Part shown: one piece after another, positions 25,244-36,165 of the stretch
How positions within the stretch are numbered: position 1 is the stretch's first letter
Layout: every line of letters starts with the position of its first letter
Source: Acidobacteriota bacterium
GTDB lineage: Bacteria > Acidobacteriota > Vicinamibacteria > Fen-336
Length of the DNA stretch: 64,000 bases
NCBI GenBank assembly: GCA_011526565.1
Contig: WYBL01000147.1
Coordinates: forward strand, 1-64,000
Direction: 5' to 3'
Translations under genes and position numbers: made by a program
Notes under the pieces: model-generated
The model's database searches: none
The model's input: only the letters and a program-made list of their open reading frames with translations
Told to the model about the DNA's origin: nothing

Positions 25244-27385
25244 ATGACCCTGCCTCGCCCCGCCTCGCTCCTGCTGGCCGTCGCGCTCGCCTGCCCGGCC
25301 GTGGCCGAAGACGCCGCACCGCCCGCGCCCTCGGCCACGCCCGATCCCGCGGAAGCCGCGGCCGCCGCCCGCTACGCCGAAAAGGTCGAGGTGATGGGCG
25401 AACTGCCGGTGATCCCGCCGTTCGACGAGACGGCGACCAAGCTGCCGGTGCCGGCCCTGAAGACGCCGCTGTCCGTGACCGTGATCCCGCGCAACCTGTT
25501 CGAGAGCCAGGTGGCGGTGGTGATGGCCGACGCGCTGCGCAACGCCGCGGGCGCCAACGCCCAGCCGGGCTTCGGCGTGTTCGACTTCTTCACGCTGCGC
25601 GGCTTCGACTCGCTCGCGACCGGCCTCGTGCTGACCGACGGCGCGCCCGAGCCGGAGTCGGCGTTCTACCCGCTCTACAACGTGCGCCAGGTCGAGGTGC
25701 TGCGCGGGCCGGCCGCCTTCCTCTACGGCGGCAACCCGCTCTCCGGCGCGATCCACCTGCTGCGCAAGCAGCCGAAGCCAGGCCGCTTCGCCGACGTCTC
25801 GCTCGGCGGCGGCAGCTTCGGCCACCGCGAGGGCCGGCTCGACGCCAACACCGCGAGCGCGGACGGGCGCTGGGGGCTGCGACTCAACGCGCTGTGGAAC
25901 GAGAGCGACGGCTACCGCGACGACAAGCCGTCGAAGATGGCCGCGGTCAACCCGGTGGTGACCTTCACGCCTTCGTCGAGCCTGACGATCACGGGCTCCG
26001 CCGAGTACGTGCGCTCCGAGCAGTCGCCCGACGCCGGGGTGCCTGTGGTCCAGGGCGCGGCCGTCGACGTGCCGAAGGAGACGTCGTACGACGCGCTCAC
26101 CTCCTTCTCGGAGCAGGACACGTGGCGGCTGCGGCTCGACGTCGAGAAGAAGCTCTCCGAGTCGCTGCGGCTGCGCAACAAGACCTACTCGACGCGCCTC
26201 AAGTGGGATTCCGAGGGCACGCTGCACTCGGGCGTCGCCCCCGACGGCCAGGGCTCGCTGTTCGCGTTCCGCAACCAGACCTATCTCGACGACCACCAGC
26301 GCCTGACCGGCAACCAGACCGAGCTCGTGTGGAACGTGAAGACCGGCGCGCTGGAGCACCAGTGGTTGTTCGGGGTGGAGATCTCGCGGCTGCGCGACGA
26401 CTTCACCCAGGACGTCGCGCTGCTGGCTTCGCTCGACGCCTTCGCGCCGGTCGTGCCCGCGCAGGAGTTCGGCCTGCCGCTGCCGATGTTCGGCCAGCGC
26501 GGCGACTCGACGTCCGACGTCTTCGCGGGCTACGCGCTCGACCGCATCCAGGTCTCGGACAAGCTGGAGCTCACGGTCGGCGCGCGGCTCGACTCCATCT
26601 CGTTCGAAGACCGGCTGAGCGCCAGCGACCGCGAGGCGACCGAGGTCTCGCCGATGGGCGGAGTCGTGTTCCTGCCGAACAAGGACGTCGCGCTGTACGC
26701 CTCGGCCGGCCGCGGCTTCGCGCCGCCGTCGATCCAGGTCGTCGGCCCGCGCGAGCCGGAGACGAGCCGCCAGGTGGAAGCGGGCGTCAAGGTCCAGTTC
26801 CTGCAGGGCAAGGCGTTCGCGACCGCGGCGGTGTACCAGCTCGAGCGCGACAACATGGCGATCCCCGACGCCTTCGGCCTCACCCGCCAGCAGGGCGACC
26901 AGCGCTCGCGCGGCTTCGAGCTCGAGCTCGCGGCCGAGCACGACGGCTTCTTCGCGACCGCGGCCTACGCCTTCACCGACGCGGAGCTGACCCGCTTCGC
27001 CGAGCTCGGCATCATCGGCTTCGACCCCGCGACGTTCCAGCCGACCTACGGCGTGCTCGACCGCTCGGGCAACGCGCCGGCGTTCGCGCCGCGCCACCTC
27101 GGCAACCTGTACGCGATGCGCCGCTTCGCGAACGGCTTCGGCGTGGCACTCGGCGCCCGCCTGGTCGGCTCCCAGTTCATCGCCGAGGACAACGCGACGC
27201 AGCTCGACTCCTACGTGTTGCTCGACGCCGCGCTCAGCTACCAGAAACGGCAGTGGCGGGCGGTGGTCAGCTTCCAGAACCTGACCGACGAGGAGTACGG
27301 CACCCGCGGCTTCTCGACCTACGCCGTGATCCCGGGCAAGCCGTTCTCGGTCCAGGCCCGCCTGGAACTGAACCTGGGGCGCTGA
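25244..27385 (+). CDS. TonB-dependent siderophore-type receptor
   Basis: 713 aa outer-membrane receptor. Signal peptide to about residue 20. The plug domain (residues about 45-165) contains LPVPALKTPLSVTVIPRNL, RGFDSLATGLVLTDG and NVRQVEVLRGPAAFLYGGNP, typical of ferric-siderophore receptors. A 22-strand barrel follows, ending VIPGKPFSVQARLELNLGR. The usual terminal aromatic residue is absent; the last residue is Arg. The ATG has AAGGA seven bases upstream. It is divergent from the beta-propeller gene, and the 156-base gap holds a 6-bp hairpin (CGGCCG-CGAA-CGGCCG, 25126-25141) but no Fur box I can support. Confidence 0.88.
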   Translation: MTLPRPASLLLAVALACPAVAEDAAPPAPSATPDPAEAAAAARYAEKVEVMGELPVIPPFDETATKLPVPALKTPLSVTVIPRNLFESQVAVVMADALRNAAGANAQPGFGVFDFFTLRGFDSLATGLVLTDGAPEPESAFYPLYNVRQVEVLRGPAAFLYGGNPLSGAIHLLRKQPKPGRFADVSLGGGSFGHREGRLDANTASADGRWGLRLNALWNESDGYRDDKPSKMAAVNPVVTFTPSSSLTITGSAEYVRSEQSPDAGVPVVQGAAVDVPKETSYDALTSFSEQDTWRLRLDVEKKLSESLRLRNKTYSTRLKWDSEGTLHSGVAPDGQGSLFAFRNQTYLDDHQRLTGNQTELVWNVKTGALEHQWLFGVEISRLRDDFTQDVALLASLDAFAPVVPAQEFGLPLPMFGQRGDSTSDVFAGYALDRIQVSDKLELTVGARLDSISFEDRLSASDREATEVSPMGGVVFLPNKDVALYASAGRGFAPPSIQVVGPREPETSRQVEAGVKVQFLQGKAFATAAVYQLERDNMAIPDAFGLTRQQGDQRSRGFELELAAEHDGFFATAAYAFTDAELTRFAELGIIGFDPATFQPTYGVLDRSGNAPAFAPRHLGNLYAMRRFANGFGVALGARLVGSQFIAEDNATQLDSYVLLDAALSYQKRQWRAVVSFQNLTDEEYGTRGFSTYAVIPGKPFSVQARLELNLGR

Positions 27386-27398
27386 GACACTAGGGCCC

Positions 27399-28490
<1,092 letters not shown>

Positions 28491-28495
28491 CTCCC

Positions 28496-29929
28496 ATGCT
28501 GCACCTGCCGATCCTCCGCTTCGGTCAGCCGTACCGCAGCCTCGACGTGGCGACCGTGCCCGACTTCCGGACCCGCAAGCCCTACGTCTCGGTCAGCCAG
28601 GCCAACGGCGGACTGGTCCGCCGCGACCTGCTGCCGCAGAACCAGGCCCAGATGCGCAAGGCGCTCGACGCATTGCCCGTCGCCGAGCTGATCGCGCGCA
28701 CCAAGAAGGCCGCCGAGCTGTTCGCCCACGAGACGCTGCCGGTCGGCGACCAGGCGCAGACGCCCGCCGACTACGTGCGCCAGGTGTCGGCCACCACCGG
28801 GCTGCCGCACGTGATGGTGCGGCGCAACCTCGAGAAGATCCGCGGCGTGATGGAGAACGTCGACGTGGTGCTGGCCGGCCTGACCCGCGGCCTGCCGCTC
28901 GAGATCCTCGACAGCGGCGCCGGCGAGATCGCGGGCCACGCGATGGGCTTCGCGCCGCGCGGCGACGCGCTGGGCGTGGTGCTGCCCAGCAACTCGCCCG
29001 GCGTGCACGCGCTGTGGGCGCCGACGATCGCGCTCAAGACCGCGCTCGTGCTCAAGCCCGGCTCCGCCGAGCCGTGGTCGCCGTACCGGATCATCCAGGC
29101 CTTCCTCGCCGCCGGCATGCCGTCGGAGGCGTTCGGCTACTACCCGACCGACCACGCGAGCGCGGGCGAGATCCTGCGCCGCTGCGGCCGCGGCATGGTG
29201 TTCGGCGACGTGTCGTCGACGAAGCGCTGGGCGAAGGACCCGCGGGTCGAGGTCCACGGTCCCGGCTACAGCAAGGTCGTGATCGGGCCCGACCAGGCCG
29301 ACGACTGGGAGCGCTACCTCGACGTGATGGCGAGTTCGATCGCCGAGAACTCCGGCCGCTCCTGCGTCAACGCCTCCGGCGTGTGGGTCACGAAGCACGG
29401 CCGCGCGATCGCCGAGGCGCTGGGCGAGCGGCTGGCGCGGGTCGTCCCGCGCGCGTCGGAGGACCCGGAAGCCGACCTCGCCCCGTTCGCCGACCCGCGG
29501 ATCGCCGAGCGGATCAGCGCCATGGTCGACCAGGGCCTGCGCGAGCCGGGCGCGGAAGACGTGACGATGAAGCACCGCGGCGGCCGCTCGCGGGTAGCCG
29601 AGTTCGACGGCGGCACCTACCTGCTGCCGACGATCGTGCACTGCGACTCTCCCGAGCACCCGCTCGCCAACCGCGAGTTCCTGTTCCCGTTCGCGAGCGT
29701 GGTCGAGGTGCCGGAGGAGTCGATGCCGGAGATCCTGGGCCCGACCCTGGCCGTCGCCCTCATCTCGGACGACGAGGCGTTCCGCCGCCGCTTCTTCGCG
29801 AGCCACGACGTGCACCGCCTGAACCTCGGCCCGGTGCCGACCCAGCGCGTCGCCTGGGACCAGCCGCACGAGGGCAACCTGTTCGAGCACCTGTGGGCGC
29901 GCCGCGCCCTGCAGCGGGCCACGGCGTAG
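28496..29929 (+). CDS. Aldehyde dehydrogenase-family protein (LuxC-like acyl reductase?)
   Basis: 477 aa. ALDH features are VVLPSNSPG (about residues 161-169), ALVLKPGSAEPWSP with the coenzyme-binding Lys, and NSGRSCVNASGVWV with candidate nucleophile Cys290. The first 100 residues do not match a standard ALDH and begin LHLPILRFGQPYRSLD. Coupled to the LuxE/PaaK-like gene, it could reduce an activated acyl group to an aldehyde or oxidise an aldehyde; the direction cannot be read from sequence. The order ligase, dehydrogenase, GT4, ABC ATPase, permease suggests a shared product made and moved across the envelope. Confidence 0.72.
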   Translation: MLHLPILRFGQPYRSLDVATVPDFRTRKPYVSVSQANGGLVRRDLLPQNQAQMRKALDALPVAELIARTKKAAELFAHETLPVGDQAQTPADYVRQVSATTGLPHVMVRRNLEKIRGVMENVDVVLAGLTRGLPLEILDSGAGEIAGHAMGFAPRGDALGVVLPSNSPGVHALWAPTIALKTALVLKPGSAEPWSPYRIIQAFLAAGMPSEAFGYYPTDHASAGEILRRCGRGMVFGDVSSTKRWAKDPRVEVHGPGYSKVVIGPDQADDWERYLDVMASSIAENSGRSCVNASGVWVTKHGRAIAEALGERLARVVPRASEDPEADLAPFADPRIAERISAMVDQGLREPGAEDVTMKHRGGRSRVAEFDGGTYLLPTIVHCDSPEHPLANREFLFPFASVVEVPEESMPEILGPTLAVALISDDEAFRRRFFASHDVHRLNLGPVPTQRVAWDQPHEGNLFEHLWARRALQRATA

Positions 29930-29938
29930 AGCTCGCGC

Positions 29939-31261
29939 GTGCGCGTCCTCGCCATCACCGCCGGTGCCGGGCCGATGTACTGCGGCTCGTGCCTGCGCGA
30001 CAACGCGCTGGCCGCGGAGATGATGGCGCGCGGCCACGACGTCGACCTGCTGCCGATCTACACGCCGACCACGACCGACAGCCGCAACGTCTCCGATGGT
30101 CACGTGTTCTTCGGCGGCATCAGCGTGTACCTGCAGCAGCACGTGCCCCTGTTCCGCCGGACGCCCCGGGTGCTGGACAGGCTGTGGGACGCGCCGGCGG
30201 TGATCAAGGCGTTCGCCGGCGGCGGCGTCGCCGTCGACCCCAAGTTCCTCGGCGAGCTGACGGTGTCGACGCTCAAGGGCGAGGAGGGCTTCCAGCGCAA
30301 GGAGGTCCAGAAGCTCTGCGACCACCTGCGCCGGGAGAAGCCGTTCGACCTCGTGGTGCTGCCCAACTCGATGCTGCTCGGCCTCGCCGGCCCGATCCGC
30401 CACGCCACGGGGCGCCCGGTCGCCTGCACCCTGCAGGGCGAGGATCTGTTCCTCGACGGGCTGGGCGAGCCGCATCGGGAGCAGGCGCTCGGGCTGATCC
30501 GCCGCCACGCCGCCGAGGTCGACGCCTTCGTCTCGGTCTCGCACTACTACGCCGACTTCATGGCGACCTTCGCGGGGCTGCCCCGCGAGCGGACGCACGT
30601 GGTGCCGCTCGGCGTCGCCCTCGACGGCCACGCGCCGCCGGAGGGCGAGCGGGCGCCGGGCCCGCCGCGGATCGGCTACTTCGCCCGCGTCGCGCCCGAG
30701 AAGGGGCTGCTGCTCCTGGCCGAGGCCTACGTCTCGCTGCGCCGCGAGCGCTCTTTCGGCCCCGCCCGCCTGCTCGCCGCGGGATACCTGGCGCCGGAGC
30801 ACCGCGGCTACCTCGAGCGGGTGAAGGCGACGCTCTCGGCCGCGGGACTGCTGGGCGAGTTCGAGTACCGCGGCACCGTCTCGCGCGAGGACAAGCTGCG
30901 CTTCTTCCACGAGGTCGACCTGCTGGCGGTGCCTTCGCCCTACGCCGAGCCCAAGGGCCTGTACCTGTTCGAGGCGCAGGCGTCGGGGCTGCCGGTGATC
31001 TCGCCGGCCCACGGCGCGTTCCCCGAGGTGCTCGGCAGGACGCGCGGCGGACGGCTGTTCCGGCCTGGCGATGCGGGCGACCTCGCCACGGCGATCGCCG
31101 AGGTCACGGCCGACCTGCCCGCCTGGCGTGATCGCGGCCGCGCCGCGGCCTCGGCCGTCCGCGAGCACTACTCGGTGGCGCGCATGGCCGAGGACGCGGC
31201 CGCGCTCTACGAGAAGGTGGTCGCCGCGTTCGCCCGCGGCGAGCGGCTGGGGGCCGCCTGA
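29939..31261 (+). CDS. GT4 family glycosyltransferase
   Basis: 440 aa from GTG. The N-terminus AITAGAGPMYCGSCLRDNAL has two Cys and the glycine-rich acceptor-side loop of this subgroup. The C-terminal half is the donor domain, with IGYFARVAPEKGL, EFEYRGTVSREDKLRFF and the EX7E motif in EPKGLYLFEAQASGLPV. Cytoplasmic or membrane-associated, it transfers sugar from a nucleotide donor. The gene lies nine bases after the dehydrogenase and its stop overlaps the next ATG (TGATG). The acceptor is unknown; a lipid or the product of the upstream acyl enzymes is an inference. Confidence 0.85.
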   Translation: MRVLAITAGAGPMYCGSCLRDNALAAEMMARGHDVDLLPIYTPTTTDSRNVSDGHVFFGGISVYLQQHVPLFRRTPRVLDRLWDAPAVIKAFAGGGVAVDPKFLGELTVSTLKGEEGFQRKEVQKLCDHLRREKPFDLVVLPNSMLLGLAGPIRHATGRPVACTLQGEDLFLDGLGEPHREQALGLIRRHAAEVDAFVSVSHYYADFMATFAGLPRERTHVVPLGVALDGHAPPEGERAPGPPRIGYFARVAPEKGLLLLAEAYVSLRRERSFGPARLLAAGYLAPEHRGYLERVKATLSAAGLLGEFEYRGTVSREDKLRFFHEVDLLAVPSPYAEPKGLYLFEAQASGLPVISPAHGAFPEVLGRTRGGRLFRPGDAGDLATAIAEVTADLPAWRDRGRAAASAVREHYSVARMAEDAAALYEKVVAAFARGERLGAA

Positions 31262-31932
31262 TGCTGCGCCTCGAGCAGGTCTCCAAGTCGTACCCGACGC
31301 CGGCCGGCGACCTGCACGTGCTGCGCGAGGCCGACCTCGAGCTCGCCCGCGGCGAGGCGCTGTCGATCGTCGGGCCGTCCGGCGTCGGCAAGAGCACGCT
31401 GCTCTACGTCGCCGGCACGCTGGAGCCGCCCACCTCCGGGCGCGTCACGCTCGACGGCGCCGACCCCTTCGCGCAGGACGAGAAGTCGCTGTCCGCCTTC
31501 CGCAACCGCCACGTCGGCTTCGTGTTCCAGGACCACTGCCTGCTGCCGCAGTGCACGGTGCTCGAGAACGCGCTGGTGCCGGCGCTGGTGGCGCCGGGCG
31601 GACCGGCGGCCCACGAGGCGCGGGCGCGGGAGCTGCTGGCGGCGGTCGGGCTCGGCCACCGCCTCGACCACCGCCCCGCCGAGCTGTCGGGCGGCGAGAA
31701 GCAGCGGGTGGCGATCGCGCGGGCCCTGGTCCTGAAGCCGACGCTGCTGCTGGCCGACGAGCCGACCGGCAACCTCGACCCGGAGACGGCAGGGGCCGTG
31801 GCCGACCTGCTGCTGGCACTTCACGCGCGGGAGAACACGATCCTGGTGGTGGTGACCCACTCGCCCGCGCTGGCTGCGCGCCTGCCGCGGCGGGCGCGAC
31901 TGGAACAGGGCCGCCTGGTCAGCGGTTCTTGA
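31261..31932 (+). CDS. LolD/MacB-type ABC transporter ATPase
   Basis: 223 aa. Walker A GPSGVGKST (about residues 39-47), Q-loop VFQDHCLLPQCTVLENAL, signature LSGGEKQRVAIARAL, Walker B LLLADEPTGNLD, switch His VVTHSPAL. This is the LolD/MacB/FtsE class, which powers FtsX-like permeases that pull substrates from the periplasmic face. The natural partner is the permease at 32890, separated only by a reverse-strand gene. Its last 14 bases overlap the end of that convergent gene. Confidence 0.9.
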   Translation: MLRLEQVSKSYPTPAGDLHVLREADLELARGEALSIVGPSGVGKSTLLYVAGTLEPPTSGRVTLDGADPFAQDEKSLSAFRNRHVGFVFQDHCLLPQCTVLENALVPALVAPGGPAAHEARARELLAAVGLGHRLDHRPAELSGGEKQRVAIARALVLKPTLLLADEPTGNLDPETAGAVADLLLALHARENTILVVVTHSPALAARLPRRARLEQGRLVSGS

Positions 31933-32836
31933 TGATCTGCTGGACCGTGTCCTGAGCGCGCTTCTTCTGGAACTCCTCGAGGATCTCGCGCACCCGCGGG
32001 TGCTGCTGGGTGATCGTGTCGAGGGTCTTCTTGTCGAGCTCAAGGACTTCGACAGGCGTGGCGGCGACGATCGTCGCGGTGCGCGGCTTGCCGGTCAGCA
32101 CCGAGATCTCGCCGAAGAACTCGCCCTCGGCGAATTCCTTGACCTTGAGGTAGTTCCCCTTCATGTCCCGGACGTAGACCTTGAGCAGGCCGGTGCTCAG
32201 GATGAACATCGAGCTGCCGGGCGCGCCTTCCGCGACGAGGATGTCGCCGGGCTGGAACTCGAGCAGCTCGAGGCCGCGCACGACCGCTTCCATCTCCGAG
32301 GGCGAGAGGCTCTCGAACAGCGGCGAGGTGACGGCCTGGGGCCGCGGCTCCTCCTCGTCCGGCTCGGGGTTCACGAACTCGAGGCCCTCGTCGACGGTGG
32401 GCTCCGGCATCGGTGCCGGGACCGCGAAACCGCCACCGCCGCCCATGCCGAGGTCGAGTTCGGGGGCCGAGGAGTCGATTTCCTCGAAGCCGAACTCCGG
32501 CAGTCCGGAGGGCCGCGCCGGCGCGCTGGGCGCCGCGGCCACCTTCTGCTGGACGAGGTGCGACATCCGCTCCTCGACGTCGCGGCGGCCGGGCTCGAGC
32601 TTGTCGATCCGCTTCAGGATCGCGATCGCCTTGGCGGTGAAGCCGTCGCTCGCGTGCTCGTCCGCGAGGCCGAGCAGGACGGGCACGGCCTCCCTGCCGC
32701 GATTGGCCGCGATCAGCACGTCGGCGTGCTGCAGCCGCAGCCGCTGGTCCTTGGGTCGCCGGGCGAGCTCGGCCTTGATGACCTCGAGCGCCTTCGGGTA
32801 CTGCCGGCGCGTGATCAGATCCTGAATGTCGCTCAT
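31919..32836 (-). CDS. TPR protein with cyclic nucleotide-binding domain
   Basis: 305 aa, cytoplasmic. Two TPR-like helices pairs occur at residues 10-85 (YPKALEVIKAELARRPKD; REAVPVLLGLADEHASDG). An acidic low-complexity linker follows (about 100-175), then a cNMP-binding fold with the phosphate cassette FFGEISVLTGKPRTATI (about residues 240-256), keeping both Glu and Arg. There is no helix-turn-helix, so it is not a CRP-type regulator. It may gate partner proteins in response to cAMP or c-di-GMP. It lies inverted inside the glycosyltransferase/ABC cluster and overlaps the ATPase gene by 14 bases. Confidence 0.85.
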   Translation of the reverse strand: MSDIQDLITRRQYPKALEVIKAELARRPKDQRLRLQHADVLIAANRGREAVPVLLGLADEHASDGFTAKAIAILKRIDKLEPGRRDVEERMSHLVQQKVAAAPSAPARPSGLPEFGFEEIDSSAPELDLGMGGGGGFAVPAPMPEPTVDEGLEFVNPEPDEEEPRPQAVTSPLFESLSPSEMEAVVRGLELLEFQPGDILVAEGAPGSSMFILSTGLLKVYVRDMKGNYLKVKEFAEGEFFGEISVLTGKPRTATIVAATPVEVLELDKKTLDTITQQHPRVREILEEFQKKRAQDTVQQIIKNR

Positions 32837-32889
32837 GGTTCGGAATTGGCAGGCTACGCCCCGGTCCGGGGCGGGTCAAGCGGCGCAGC

Positions 32890-35800
32890 GTGAGTTTCCT
32901 CACAGGCGCCAGCCTGCGCTTCCACGCGCGCGCGCACCTCGCGGCGGTGCTCGGCGTGGCCGTCGCGGTGGCGGCGCTCGGCGGCGCACGCCTGCTCGGC
33001 GCCTCGGTGCGCGACAGCCTGCGCGCGCGCGCGCTGCTTTCGCTCGGCGAGGTGACCCACGTCGTGCAGTCGCCGCGCTTCTTCCGCGAGGCGCTGGCCG
33101 GGGAGCTGCGCGGGGCGCACGCCGCGGCGCCCGTGATCGCGCTCGACGCGGCCGTCGTGCAGGAGGGATCGGGGCGGCGCGCGGGCCGGGTCCAGGTGTT
33201 CGGCGTCGACGAACGCTTCTGGAACCTGCAGGGTCGCGAGGGCGCTCCGGCGGCGCGCGAGGCGTGGATCAGCGCGGCGCTGGCGCGCGAGCTGGGCGCC
33301 GCCGTCGGCGACACGGTGCTGGCACGGCTGCCGGCCGCGGCCGACGTCTCGCAGGCGTCGCTGTTCGGGCGCAAGGAGGCGCTCGGCCCCGCGCTGCGGG
33401 TGAACGTCGCGCGCGTGCTGGAGAGCGCGGAGCTGGGCGCATTCGCGCTGCGGCCGAGCCAGCAGGACGCGCTCGTGCTGTTCGCGCCGCTCGCGCTCGT
33501 GCAGCGCAGCCTCGACCGGCGGCAGCAGGCCAACGCCGTGCTGGTGGCCGCCGCCGAGGACTGGGACGGGAACGCGGCGCTCGCCGCCGCGGCCCGGCTC
33601 GAGGACCTCGGGCTGCGGCTGCGGACGGCGGACGACGGATCGCTGTCGCTCGAGAACGCGGGTGGCTTCGTCTCCGACCCCGTCGCCGCCGCGGCCCGCG
33701 CGGCGGGCCGCGCCGCGGGCGCCCGCGCCGAGGAGGTGCTGACCTACCTCGCCAACCACATCCGGATCGGCGGGCGCAGCGTGCCGTACTCGCTGATCGC
33801 CGCCGTGGCACCCGACCCGGCGCTGCCCGCACCCGCCGCGGGCGAGCCGCCGCCGCTGCTCGTCAACGACTGGGCGGCGCGCGAGCTGGACGCGAAGCCA
33901 GGCGACGCGGTCGAGCTCGAGTTCTTCCTGTGGCGGGAAGAGGGGCGCATCGAGAGCGAGCGCGCGAGCTTCCGGCTCGCGGGCGTGGTCCCGATCGCCG
34001 GCCTCCACGCACGCCGCGACCTGGCCCCCGAGTACCCCGGCATCAGCGGCGCGGCGCACCTCTCCGACTGGGACCCGCCGTTCCCGCTCGACCTCGGCGC
34101 GATCCGCCCGCAGGACGAGGCGTACTGGGACGAGCACCGCGCGACGCCGAAGGCGTACCTCGACCTCGCCACGGCGCAGGCGCTGTTCGGCCACCGGCTC
34201 GGGCGGCTGACCTCGATCCGCTTCGCGGCGGCGACGCAGGGCGAAGCCCCGCCCCGCGACGCGCTGGAGCGGGAGCTGCTCGCGCGGCTGCCCCCGGCGC
34301 ATCACGGGCTCGAGCTGCGCGCCGCGCGCGCCGAGGCGCTGCGGGCCGCGGCCGGCACCACCGACTTCGGCGAGTACTTCGGCTACTTCTCGTTCTTCGT
34401 CGTGCTGGCCGCGTTGCTGCTGGCCGGCCTGTTCTTCCGCCTCGGCGTCGAGCAGCGGCTGAGCGAAGCCGGGCTGCTGCGCGCGGTCGGCTTCACCAGT
34501 GCCGGCGTGCGGCGTGCGTTCCTGACGGAAGCCGCGGTGGTCGCCGCGGCGGGCGCGCTGCTCGGCGCGGCGCTGGCCGTGGCCTGGGCGCGGGTGCTGC
34601 TGCACGGGCTCGGCACCTGGTGGATCGGCGCCGTGGGCACCCGCGACCTCGCGCTCTCGGTCCCCGCAGCCGAGCTCTTCGGCGCGGCCCTGGCCGGTTT
34701 CGGTGCGGCGCTCTTCGCGGTCTTCCTCGCGCTGCGCGACCTGGCCCGGGCGCCGGTGCGCGGGCTGCTCCTCGGCGCGCTGCCGGCCCCCGTGGCGCGA
34801 GCGGCCGCGGCGCGCCGCGCGGAGCTGTGGCGCAACGGCTTCGCCGCGCTGGCGCTGCTGCTCACCGCACTCGCCGCGGCCCGCGTCGTGCCGGCCGTGG
34901 CCGGGTTCTTCGGCGCCGGCGGCCTGGCGCTCGGCGCCGCGCTCGCCGAGTTCCGCCGCCGCCTGCTCGCGCACGCGGGGGCGGTCGACTCGCCCGGCGC
35001 CCTGGGCCGCCGGGCCGCCGCGCTGGTGCCCGGGCGCAGCGTGCTGGCCGCCGCGCTGATCGCGTTCGCCTCGTTCGTGCTGGTGGCGCTGGGCGCGTTC
35101 CGCCACGAGCCCGAGGCCTCGCGCGAGCGACGCTCGGGCGGCGGCGGCTACCAGTTGATCGCCGAGGCGGTGCGGCCGCTGGCGTGGGACCCGTCGACTC
35201 GGGAAGGCCGCGCGGAGCTGGGGCTCGACGTGCCCGAGCTCGAGGGCGTGACGCTGGCGCGCTTCCGGCTGCTGCCCGGCGACGACGCGTCCTGCCTCAA
35301 CCTGTACCGCCCGACCCGGCCGCGGGTACTGGCCCCGGCCCCCGGTTTCGCCGCCGAAGCGCGCTTCGACTTCGCGGCGTCGCTCGCCGCCACGCCCGAG
35401 GAGCGGGAGAACCCGTGGCGGCTGCTGGAGGCCGAGCCCACGGACGGCGCGATTCCGGCCATCGGCGACGCCAACACGATCCAGTACTCGCTGCACAAGG
35501 CGCTCGGCGACGTGATCGAGCTGCCGCGCGAGGGTGCTTCGCCCGTGCGGCTGCGGCTGGTGGCGAGCCTGCGCAAGAGCCTGTTCCAGGGCGAGCTGCT
35601 GATCGCGGAGCGCCACTTCCAGCGGCTGTTCCCCGAGGTCGACGGCTATCGCGTGCTGCTCGCGGAGACGCCCCCGGGCCGCGAGGACGCGGCGCTGCAG
35701 GCGCTCGAGCAGCGGCTCGCCGGAGTCGGCCTCGACGCGACGCCGGTGCACGAGCGCCTGGCGGCGTTCCAGCGCGTCGAGAACACCTACCTCGCCGTGT

Positions 35801-36165
35801 TCCAGGCGCTGGGCGCGCTGGGCCTGCTGCTCGGCACGCTCGGCCTCGGCAGCGTGCTCGTGCGCAACGTGATCGAGCGGCGGCGCGAGCTGGCGCTGCT
35901 GCGCGCCGCGGGCTACGCGCCCGCGGACCTCGACGCGGTCGTGCTCGCCGAGAACCGCCGCGTACTCGTCTGGGGGCTCGCGGCCGGCGCGCTGTCTGCG
36001 CTGCTGGCGGTCGCCCCCGAGGCGGTGCTGCGCGCGGCGCGGTTCCCGTGGGCGAGCCTCGCCGCCCTGCTCGCGGCGGTCGCGCTGTGCGGCTTCGCCT
36101 CGTCGCGGGCGGCCCTGCGCTACGTGCGCTCCCTGCCGCTGATCCCGTCCCTCAAGGGCGACTGA
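32890..36165 (+). CDS. Large FtsX/MacB-type ABC permease
   Basis: 1091 aa from GTG. One helix near residues 16-38 is followed by a periplasmic domain of about 450 residues. A first FtsX unit lies at about 495-620 (YFSFFVVLAALLLAGLFF, AAVVAAAGALLGAALAVAW), then extra helices at about 648-680 and 717-740. A second periplasmic domain and a final FtsX unit lie at about 970-1080 (VFQALGALGLLLGTLGLGSV). This is a duplicated LolC/MacB arrangement in one chain. The end RSLPLIPSLKGD is a short cytoplasmic tail. The ATPase at 31261 is the likely partner. The last 14 bases overlap the convergent beta-propeller gene. Confidence 0.85.
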   Translation: MSFLTGASLRFHARAHLAAVLGVAVAVAALGGARLLGASVRDSLRARALLSLGEVTHVVQSPRFFREALAGELRGAHAAAPVIALDAAVVQEGSGRRAGRVQVFGVDERFWNLQGREGAPAAREAWISAALARELGAAVGDTVLARLPAAADVSQASLFGRKEALGPALRVNVARVLESAELGAFALRPSQQDALVLFAPLALVQRSLDRRQQANAVLVAAAEDWDGNAALAAAARLEDLGLRLRTADDGSLSLENAGGFVSDPVAAAARAAGRAAGARAEEVLTYLANHIRIGGRSVPYSLIAAVAPDPALPAPAAGEPPPLLVNDWAARELDAKPGDAVELEFFLWREEGRIESERASFRLAGVVPIAGLHARRDLAPEYPGISGAAHLSDWDPPFPLDLGAIRPQDEAYWDEHRATPKAYLDLATAQALFGHRLGRLTSIRFAAATQGEAPPRDALERELLARLPPAHHGLELRAARAEALRAAAGTTDFGEYFGYFSFFVVLAALLLAGLFFRLGVEQRLSEAGLLRAVGFTSAGVRRAFLTEAAVVAAAGALLGAALAVAWARVLLHGLGTWWIGAVGTRDLALSVPAAELFGAALAGFGAALFAVFLALRDLARAPVRGLLLGALPAPVARAAAARRAELWRNGFAALALLLTALAAARVVPAVAGFFGAGGLALGAALAEFRRRLLAHAGAVDSPGALGRRAAALVPGRSVLAAALIAFASFVLVALGAFRHEPEASRERRSGGGGYQLIAEAVRPLAWDPSTREGRAELGLDVPELEGVTLARFRLLPGDDASCLNLYRPTRPRVLAPAPGFAAEARFDFAASLAATPEERENPWRLLEAEPTDGAIPAIGDANTIQYSLHKALGDVIELPREGASPVRLRLVASLRKSLFQGELLIAERHFQRLFPEVDGYRVLLAETPPGREDAALQALEQRLAGVGLDATPVHERLAAFQRVENTYLAVFQALGALGLLLGTLGLGSVLVRNVIERRRELALLRAAGYAPADLDAVVLAENRRVLVWGLAAGALSALLAVAPEAVLRAARFPWASLAALLAAVALCGFASSRAALRYVRSLPLIPSLKGD

